NCBI GenBank assembly: GCA_964537825.1
Contig: CAZIDL010000049.1
Coordinates: 1 to 19,051, forward strand
Origin: CAZIDL01 sp964537825
GTDB taxonomy: Bacteria; Bacteroidota; Bacteroidia; Flavobacteriales_D; CAYVSK01
Reading direction: 5' to 3'
DNA: 19,051 bases
Positions 13,447 to 19,051 of this stretch are shown piece by piece. A program made the position numbers and the translations under genes. Numbering within the stretch: position 1 is the stretch's first letter; each line of letters starts with the position of its first letter. The notes below the pieces were generated by a model. The model saw nothing but the letters and a program-made list of their open reading frames with translations, did no database searches and was not told where the DNA came from.

Positions 13447-14514
13447 ATGATCGAGCAAACGAGCAGGATCCGGGTGGAGAAGACCGAGCGGTCGCGCCTC
13501 CCGGAGGTCGATTTCGACAACTTAGCCTTCGGACGGGAGCACAGCGACCACATGTTCATGATGGATTATCAGGATGGGGCTTGGCAGGAGCCGAAGATCG
13601 CTCCCTTCCAGGATCTTCATCTAAGCCCTTTTACTAGTGCGCTTCATTACGGGCAGTCCATTTTCGAGGGGATGAAGGCCCACCTCGATCCGAACGACGA
13701 GGTCGTTTTCTTCCGGCCTTATGATAACATCGAGCGGATGAACAACTCCGCCGAGCGGATGTGCATGCCCAAGGTCGACCCGGAGCTGTTCATGGAGGCC
13801 ATGAAGCAGCTTGCGGAACTCGATAAGGATTGGATCCCGCGAAAGGAGGGGAGTGCCCTTTACATTCGCCCCCTCATGTTCGGAGCGGATGAATTCCTCG
13901 GGGTCCAAGCCGCTGAATCCTATCGCTTCTTCATTCTGACCGGACCGGTGGCAGGTTACTACAGCAAGCCTGTCGACGTAAAGGTCGAGACCCATTATTC
14001 CAGGGCTTGTGAAGGTGGGATGGGGGCTGCCAAGACCGCCGGCAATTACGCTGGTTCCCTTTATCCGGCCGCTCTTGCTCGAAAGGAGGGTTTCGATCAG
14101 CTCATCTGGACCGATGCCAAGGAGCACCGTTACATCGAAGAGGCCGGAACGATGAACGTGATGTTTTTGATCGATGGTACGTTGGTCACAGCACCGCTGC
14201 TCGATACGATCCTACCCGGTGTTACGCGCAGAAGCGTGCTAACCATCGCTGAAGAGATGGGGATTAAGGTCGAGGAACGACGCTTATCGGTAGAAGAGCT
14301 CGTTAATGCTTACGATGAGGGGAAGCTCGAAGATGCTTTCGGAACAGGGACGGCTGCTACGATCGCACACATCCAGTCCATCACACATGGGAATAAGGTG
14401 ATGAAGCTGAATGATCCTTCCGAACGCGAGCTCTCCAACAAGATCAAAGAACATCTTGAGGCCTACAAGCGTGGCCGTGTGGAGGACAAGCACGGTTGGT
14501 TGGTGAAAGGGTGA
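13447..14514 (+). CDS. ilvE: Branched-chain amino-acid aminotransferase
   Basis: 355 residues, the normal length of the BCAT2-like (eukaryotic/Bacteroidota) class IV transaminases. Seen: LSPFTSALHYGQSIFEGMKA, FRPYDNIERMNNSAERMCMP, LYIRPLMFGADEFLGV, the PLP lysine Lys196 in GAAKTAGNYAGS, IEEAGTMNVMF, the phosphate-binding TILPGVTRRSVL, and EDAFGTGTAATIAHI. It reversibly transfers the amino group between Leu, Ile or Val and 2-oxoglutarate, in the cytosol, at the last step of branched-chain amino-acid synthesis and the first of degradation. No other ilv/leu gene is nearby. The start codon follows an A-rich AAAAT context without Shine-Dalgarno sequence. Confidence 0.94.
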   Translation: MIEQTSRIRVEKTERSRLPEVDFDNLAFGREHSDHMFMMDYQDGAWQEPKIAPFQDLHLSPFTSALHYGQSIFEGMKAHLDPNDEVVFFRPYDNIERMNNSAERMCMPKVDPELFMEAMKQLAELDKDWIPRKEGSALYIRPLMFGADEFLGVQAAESYRFFILTGPVAGYYSKPVDVKVETHYSRACEGGMGAAKTAGNYAGSLYPAALARKEGFDQLIWTDAKEHRYIEEAGTMNVMFLIDGTLVTAPLLDTILPGVTRRSVLTIAEEMGIKVEERRLSVEELVNAYDEGKLEDAFGTGTAATIAHIQSITHGNKVMKLNDPSERELSNKIKEHLEAYKRGRVEDKHGWLVKG

Positions 14515-14605
14515 GACGGCTTCCTGAAAGGCGCGCTCCCATGTCAACATTCTTCATTATGAGGGGGCTGGTTGCTAGCTTTCTTGGTCTTAGCTGAGCG
14601 AGCGA

Positions 14606-15895
14606 ATGGGGCACTGGTCCGAAGCGATCGGATCCTTTTGGTCCACGGGGCAACTCCCCCTTTTATTGATCCTGGGGGTCATGGTCCTTACCGCCTATTT
14701 CGGCTCCCTCCCCTTTAAGCGTATCGGGCTTCCGGTCGTATTGGCCTATATGCTGATCGGTATTTTACTGGGACCTTCCGTTTCGGGGATCCTTAACGAA
14801 GGGTTGCTGAGCGATATGGATTTCGTGATCCAGGGCTGCTTGGCTTTTATCGCTTTCAAGATCGGGCTCGAGATCGATCTGAAAGAAGTGAAGGAGCAGG
14901 GGAAAGGTTTGGCCATCACGACCATCACGGAATCGCTATTGGCCGTTATCCTGGTCTGTGCCGGGGTTTGGGCTTTAAGTGGAGAACTTGCGCTCGGTCT
15001 TGCAATGGGGGCGCTCTCCCCTGCAAGTGCTCCTGCGGGGACCATCGCTGTTATAGAAGAGTACAAGGCCAAAGGGAAGCTTACGGAGACCCTTTATTCT
15101 GTGGTGGGGATCGACGATGGGCTCGGGATCCTTCTTTTCGGCATCGTCACACCTTTTGCTATACTGGTCCTTGGGGATGGAGGAATGGGAACAGGGGGTG
15201 CCACTGGTATCTTTTTACATTCCCTCGAGGAGATCGCTTTGAGCATCGTGTTGGGAGCCGTCTTTGCCTGGCTTTTCATTTTGGTGAACAAGGAGCGGAT
15301 GGATAATTTTCGCGTGGTCCTGCTCACCTTTGGTTTCATCCTCCTTTTGGCAGGGATCGGTCAATGGTCAGGAGCTTCCGTCATCCTCTCCAACATGATC
15401 TTCGGGCTCGGCGTCGGGAATCGGGGAAGCGGGCGTTTGCACGATCTTGAAGAGGCGGACCTTGGCGTCATTCTTCCTTTCTTTTTCCTGCTCTTCTTTA
15501 CGATCGCTGGAGCGAACCTTCACATTGCCAAGCTGTCTGAGGCCGGTGTTCTGGCTCTGGTCTATATCGTCTGTCGCTCGCTCGGTCTCTATGGCGGAGC
15601 TTTTGTCGGTACGACATTGGGCGGGTTCGATCCTTCCGTTCGCAAGAACCTTGGTTTGGGGATCCTTTCCCAGGCTGGCGTTGCTATCGGGCTTGCGTTG
15701 ATCGTTGAGCAAAAGTTCGCAGGAGTGGGGCCAATGGTCGCAGAAGGGGTCAGCTTGGGCGATCGGATCGGAGATACTATCTTCACGACCATTACGGCCA
15801 CGTCGGTCTTTTTCGAATCGATCGGACCTCTCCTTGCCAAATACGGTCTGAAGCGTGCAGGAGAGATAGGGGAGGTGGATGCGGGTGGTCCATAG
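14606..15895 (+). CDS. CPA2-type cation/proton antiporter (Na+(K+)/H+ exchanger)
   Basis: 429 residues with about 12-13 hydrophobic segments throughout and no soluble regulatory domain (no TrkA-N/TrkA-C after residue 400, unlike KefB/KefC). The family signature is GLPVVLAYMLIGILLGPSVS (TM2), then AFIAFKIGLEIDL, and LSPASAPAGT before an unwound helix with SVVGIDDGLGILLF. Asp170-Asp171 match the paired Asp of electrogenic CPA2 exchangers such as NapA, so an electrogenic exchange of Na+ or a similar cation for H+ across the inner membrane is predicted. A late conserved block is GLGILSQAGVAIGLAL. The ATG at 14606 was chosen because it places a short amphipathic N-terminus before TM1. A one-mismatch -7 box TAGCTTTC is at 14576. 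The next gene begins 32 bp downstream. Confidence 0.88.
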   Translation: MGHWSEAIGSFWSTGQLPLLLILGVMVLTAYFGSLPFKRIGLPVVLAYMLIGILLGPSVSGILNEGLLSDMDFVIQGCLAFIAFKIGLEIDLKEVKEQGKGLAITTITESLLAVILVCAGVWALSGELALGLAMGALSPASAPAGTIAVIEEYKAKGKLTETLYSVVGIDDGLGILLFGIVTPFAILVLGDGGMGTGGATGIFLHSLEEIALSIVLGAVFAWLFILVNKERMDNFRVVLLTFGFILLLAGIGQWSGASVILSNMIFGLGVGNRGSGRLHDLEEADLGVILPFFFLLFFTIAGANLHIAKLSEAGVLALVYIVCRSLGLYGGAFVGTTLGGFDPSVRKNLGLGILSQAGVAIGLALIVEQKFAGVGPMVAEGVSLGDRIGDTIFTTITATSVFFESIGPLLAKYGLKRAGEIGEVDAGGP

Positions 15896-15913
15896 GGTAA
15901 CGCACGGATCAAG

Positions 15914-15919
15914 AAGGAG
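15914..15919 (+). promoter_or_regulatory. Shine-Dalgarno AAGGAG before the GT-C gene
   Basis: AAGGAG with 8 nt to the ATG at 15928 is a near-ideal ribosome-binding site. It stands out because the other starts in this window have no such sequence, as is usual in Bacteroidota. It supports the chosen start. Confidence 0.45.
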
Positions 15920-15927
15920 CTCATCCC

Positions 15928-17433
15928 ATGAAGCGCATTTTATCAGGTTCGCCAACCCTTTATGGTGGAATGGGCATCGCATTGCTTTTGGGGATCGGCT
16001 TCCTCCTCCTGCAGTACTTTTCAGAAGGTGTTATGCAGAGTGGCGATGGGGTCTGGCACTACTTCATATCCCGTTATTCATGGGAAAACCCCCATCTTTT
16101 CCTCCACCACTGGGGCAAACCTTTGTTCACGCTACTCAGTTCCCCTTTTGCCCAATTGGGGTATATGGGCATGGTGCTCTTCAACGTCCTCCTCTTCATC
16201 ACGACTTCTTACTTTCTGATCCGGACAGCGCGCAGCTTCGAGCTTTCTTACGCCTGGTCCATCCCTTTCCTGCTCGTATTAGCGCCGGTCTATTACCGAA
16301 TGGTGATCGGAGGGATGACGGAGATCCTCTTCGGTACTATCGCCACCGTTTCCTTCTATTACCTCCATAAGGGCCGCTTTCTCCTGGGTAGTATTATCGT
16401 GTCCTTCATCATTTTCACCCGACCGGAAGGGATGGTGGTCCTGCCCTTCTTTGCGCTTTATATTCTCCTTCGCAGTCCGCGACACCTTCCTTTCCTTCTT
16501 ACGGGGTTTCTCCTCTACGGAGCGATCGGATGGCCTTATTACGATTCTTTTCTTTGGTATTTTACCGAAACCCCTTATAATGGTGCCGAGGATGTTTACG
16601 GATCCGGAAGCCTGTTCCACTTCATTACCTCCTATAAGAACATTGTCGGGCTGCCTATCGCGATCCTGTTACTTCTGGGGATCGGCTTTTTGACCATCGA
16701 GATCTTTCAGCGTTTGCGAAGAGGGATAGGCGGATCACTCTTGGAAAAAGAGCTCTTTTGGTGGCTATTGGTGTTCCTTCCTTTTTTAGCAGTGCTGGTG
16801 GTCCATAGTTTTTTATGGTGGCAAGGACTCAAGGGTTCGCTCGGTCTGGTCCGCGTCCTTGCGACCGTTATTCCTCATGTGAGCTTATTGGGGGTCTTAG
16901 GTATCGATCGTGTCCGGAAGCTGATAGGTCGCCTTGCTCTCCCGGATCGGGTGATCCGTTATGGCTTCACCCTCCTGATCCTCCTCTTTCTCTTTGCTTC
17001 CTATGTAGCCTGGGAAGCCAGAGTGGCTGTTCCCATCCCATTGAAAGGCAATAAAGCGGTTGTTCACAGAGCAGGGGAATGGTATAAAGAGCAGGGACAC
17101 GAGGGGACCGTCTATTATTTTCATCCTTATTTCGTCTTCGTGGCAGGCCTGGACCCATACGATGAAGACCGGACACAGGAGATATTCGCCGTTAACAAGG
17201 AAAAGCCCTCCAAGGGGTTGGAAGAAGGGGATCTGATCGTTTGGGATTCGCACTTTGGGCCGGATGAAGGAGGTTTCCCACTCGACCTATTGGAGCGAGC
17301 AGATGGCCTTCGGAAGGTAAAGACCTTCAGGGTCCGGGGAGCGGATGGGACGGTCAAAAAGGATGGTTTTGCGGTCCACGTTTTCGAAGTCAGAGCCAAA
17401 GGCGCCGATCGTGGGGAACAAGGGGCAGTATAA
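15928..17433 (+). CDS. Polytopic membrane protein, GT-C-like glycosyltransferase candidate
   Basis: 501 residues with about 10-11 membrane helices between residues 12 and 355 and a soluble C-terminal domain (about 360-501) that would face the periplasm. The first loop has an acidic motif, SGDGVWHY (Asp40), followed by HHWGKPLFTLLSSPFAQLG, and a later short motif TRPEG. An Asp in the first extracytoplasmic loop and this overall layout are typical of GT-C enzymes (PMT/ArnT-like), which take sugar from polyprenyl-phosphate carriers. I cannot place it in a named subfamily. Support for the role comes from context: the next gene, 53 bp downstream, is a GT2 of the kind that makes polyprenyl-phosphate sugars. 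Could instead be another lipid-linked transferase or a non-catalytic membrane protein. Confidence 0.75.
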   Translation: MKRILSGSPTLYGGMGIALLLGIGFLLLQYFSEGVMQSGDGVWHYFISRYSWENPHLFLHHWGKPLFTLLSSPFAQLGYMGMVLFNVLLFITTSYFLIRTARSFELSYAWSIPFLLVLAPVYYRMVIGGMTEILFGTIATVSFYYLHKGRFLLGSIIVSFIIFTRPEGMVVLPFFALYILLRSPRHLPFLLTGFLLYGAIGWPYYDSFLWYFTETPYNGAEDVYGSGSLFHFITSYKNIVGLPIAILLLLGIGFLTIEIFQRLRRGIGGSLLEKELFWWLLVFLPFLAVLVVHSFLWWQGLKGSLGLVRVLATVIPHVSLLGVLGIDRVRKLIGRLALPDRVIRYGFTLLILLFLFASYVAWEARVAVPIPLKGNKAVVHRAGEWYKEQGHEGTVYYFHPYFVFVAGLDPYDEDRTQEIFAVNKEKPSKGLEEGDLIVWDSHFGPDEGGFPLDLLERADGLRKVKTFRVRGADGTVKKDGFAVHVFEVRAKGADRGEQGAV

Positions 17434-17486
17434 AGAGGACTTCCTTTTCCCGATGGGTTCCCTACATTCGTTCAGCTTACAGAAAA

Positions 17487-18206
17487 ATGAGCGAAAAGCT
17501 TTCCATTATCATCCCTGCCTACAATGAGGAGCAGAGCATATATGACATCCTCTTGAAGGTACATGAATTGGAGTTGATCCGTGGGACTGAGAAGGAGTTG
17601 CTTTTGATCGATGACGCTTCTACGGATGGCACGATGGAGATCGTAGAAGCGTTCAAAGGCTCCCATCCCCATGCAGATCTTCGGACATTCCAACAATCGA
17701 AGAATCAGGGAAAAGGAGCTGCTGTTCAGAAGGGAATGCGCGAAGCGACCGGGAACATTCTGGTGATCCAGGATGCTGACCAGGAATACGACCCCCGCTC
17801 TTTCAACATCATGCTCGAACCCTTATTGGACGGATTCGCGGATGTGGTCTATGGTTCGCGTTTCAAGGGTGGTCATCCCCATCGCATGCTCTTTTTCTGG
17901 CATTCGATCGGAAATCATTTGCTCACCTTTTTCTCGAACATGTTCTCCAACCTCAATCTATCGGATATGGAAACATGTTACAAGATGTTCCGGAAGAAAG
18001 TGGCCGATCGATTCGGCCTCAAAGAAAAACGCTTCGGGCTCGAGCCCGAATTGACCGCTAAATTCGCTAGAATTCCCGGTATACGCATCTATGAGGTAGG
18101 GATCCCGTATTACGGAAGAACTTACGAGGAAGGGAAAAAGATAGGTTGGACGGACGGCGTACGGGCCTTTTGGTGCGTTCTTAAATACAACCTTCTCAGC
18201 CGCTAG
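17487..18206 (+). CDS. GT2 family polyprenyl-phosphate glycosyltransferase (DPM1-like)
   Basis: 239 residues, a single GT-A domain. Nucleotide-sugar motifs: LSIIIPAYNEEQSI (residues 5-18), LLLIDDASTDGT, and the metal-binding Asp96-Ala-Asp98 in VIQDADQEYDP. The segment QSKNQGKGAAVQKGMREATG and later YGSRF, DMETCYKMFRK and GLEPELTAKFAR are characteristic of dolichyl/polyprenyl-phosphate mannose (or glucose) synthases. No C-terminal membrane helices are present, so it is of the soluble DPM1-like type acting at the inner leaflet. The sugar transferred is unknown. With the upstream GT-C-like gene it would form a donor-synthesis plus transfer pair. The gene stops 5 bp before the convergent gene on the other strand. 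Confidence 0.9.
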   Translation: MSEKLSIIIPAYNEEQSIYDILLKVHELELIRGTEKELLLIDDASTDGTMEIVEAFKGSHPHADLRTFQQSKNQGKGAAVQKGMREATGNILVIQDADQEYDPRSFNIMLEPLLDGFADVVYGSRFKGGHPHRMLFFWHSIGNHLLTFFSNMFSNLNLSDMETCYKMFRKKVADRFGLKEKRFGLEPELTAKFARIPGIRIYEVGIPYYGRTYEEGKKIGWTDGVRAFWCVLKYNLLSR

Positions 18207-18211
18207 ATCCT

Positions 18212-19051
18212 TTACTGTCTGACCATGCGTTTTAAGCTACGCTTCTTACCAGCGGCTATCTCGAGAAAATAGATCCCTTCTTGCAGGCCGCTTCCATCGA
18301 ACTGAAGCTCCTTTTGAGCTTTTTTGCGGAGTTTTTTCACCGTTCGTCCTTCTACATCGATGAAGCGGACCATTAATTCCCCGGCATCCGGATAGGGGTT
18401 CTTAACCCTGAATCTCCCCTTAAAGGGATTTGGATACGCCTGGAGCTCTTTCTTTTGGGTCTTTTGTTGTTGCATTTTGTTCAGGTCGGTCGTAGCCGGG
18501 GCGTAGATCATGATGTCATCGACGGCCACAGCTTCACCCCCTCCGAGTTTGATGGAGAACCAGACCGTATCGTCGATCATGTTATCGGAGATCCGCATGT
18601 CCACCGATGCCCAGGTGCTCGTGTCGCTAAAGACCGTATCGAGGGTGGTGGTATCGTTGCTGGTCATGATATCGAACCTGAGCGTTTGAGCTCCCCAGCC
18701 GATGGAATCTCCCATGAAATAGCGGGTGGAGAAAAAGATGGAATCCACACCGGAAAAGTCGGAACTGTCGCTCACCACGGTCGCTGTATTAGCTCCTCCA
18801 CAACTATCCTCCGGGTTGTTCGCCAGAAAATAACTGCCGTTCTCCGAGCTTTTGAAGTCCACATTGCTGGAATTGTGATGGCTTGTCATTCCTCTTGCCG
18901 CTTGTACGCACCAGGAAGAACCGGTCCAAAGGGTGTCATCGAGCTCGTTCTCGACTGTAGTGATCGGTGTGCTCTCGAAGTCTTCTTCGAAGAGAATGTT
19001 CTGCCCTTGTAATTGTGAGAAAAAAAGGAGGATGGGCAGAAGAAGGGAGGT
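18212..19051 (-). CDS. Secreted protein with T9SS type A sorting domain, 5' end beyond window
   Basis: The frame is open from the stop at 18212 to the right edge (279 residues visible), so the ATG at 18889 is internal. At the edge it reads TSLLLPILLFFSQLQGQ, the hydrophobic core and cleavage region of a signal peptide; only a few N-terminal residues are missing. The mature part begins NILFEEDFESTPITTVENEL and contains LWTGSSWCVQAARG and a run of Asp/Ser/Thr-rich strands (SIFFSTRYFMGDSI, VDMRISDNMIDDTVWFSIKL, AVDDIMIYAP). This looks like a single carbohydrate-binding-like or jelly-roll domain. From about 120 residues before the end: QKKELQAYPNPFKGRFRV…GIYFLEIAAG…KRMVRQ, a T9SS sorting domain. 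Probably a surface or extracellular binding protein; no catalytic motif seen. Confidence 0.85.
   Translation of the reverse strand, partial: TSLLLPILLFFSQLQGQNILFEEDFESTPITTVENELDDTLWTGSSWCVQAARGMTSHHNSSNVDFKSSENGSYFLANNPEDSCGGANTATVVSDSSDFSGVDSIFFSTRYFMGDSIGWGAQTLRFDIMTSNDTTTLDTVFSDTSTWASVDMRISDNMIDDTVWFSIKLGGGEAVAVDDIMIYAPATTDLNKMQQQKTQKKELQAYPNPFKGRFRVKNPYPDAGELMVRFIDVEGRTVKKLRKKAQKELQFDGSGLQEGIYFLEIAAGKKRSLKRMVRQ

Overview
The window reads as chromosomal DNA of a Bacteroidota bacterium, most likely Flavobacteriia-like, with moderately high GC for that group. Three things point there. Several secreted proteins end in type IX secretion (T9SS) C-terminal sorting domains (1422-2936, a remnant at 2933-3181, 8848-10002, 18212-19051). 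The gene families are typical of the phylum: an S46 dipeptidyl-peptidase, a short pterin dehydratase, an Uup-type ABC-F protein with an Ala in the first Walker A, and a beta-helix lipoprotein. Perfect TAnnTTTG -7 promoter boxes lie in front of uup, rlmD and rocD, and most genes lack a Shine-Dalgarno sequence.

Left part (1-3437, leftward): a conserved right-handed beta-helix lipoprotein runs off the left edge. It is followed by a 504-residue secreted beta-propeller-like T9SS protein, whose start overlaps the stop of an orphan T9SS sorting domain that has lost its passenger. The spacers here carry two copies of a ~48-bp diverged repeat, two perfect 28-nt REP-like hairpins and other inverted repeats. 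This is the most rearranged part of the window.

Centre-left (3438-8696): uup and a DksA/TraR zinc-finger gene read leftward. Diverging from them are an S46 peptidase with an unusual ~160-residue TPR tail and DPP11-type specificity residues, then a pterin-4a-carbinolamine dehydratase.

Centre (8848-12066): a secreted LpqC/PHB-depolymerase-like esterase with a T9SS domain is broken by one in-frame amber codon. Convergent to it is a likely two-gene unit, rlmD (23S rRNA m5U methyltransferase) followed by a TPMT-family methyltransferase.

Right part (12137-19051): rocD (ornithine aminotransferase) and ilvE (branched-chain aminotransferase) come first. They are followed by a CPA2-type cation/proton antiporter and a membrane GT-C-like protein next to a GT2 polyprenyl-phosphate glycosyltransferase, which probably work together in surface glycosylation. 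A convergent T9SS-secreted protein runs off the right edge.

I see no tRNA, rRNA, CRISPR array, intact transposase or phage gene. Most of the window is ordinary housekeeping. The items worth a second look are the amber-interrupted esterase, the S46-TPR fusion, the repeat-rich remnant around 2933-3300, and the abutting divergent promoters between rlmD and rocD. I found no convincing new multi-gene system.
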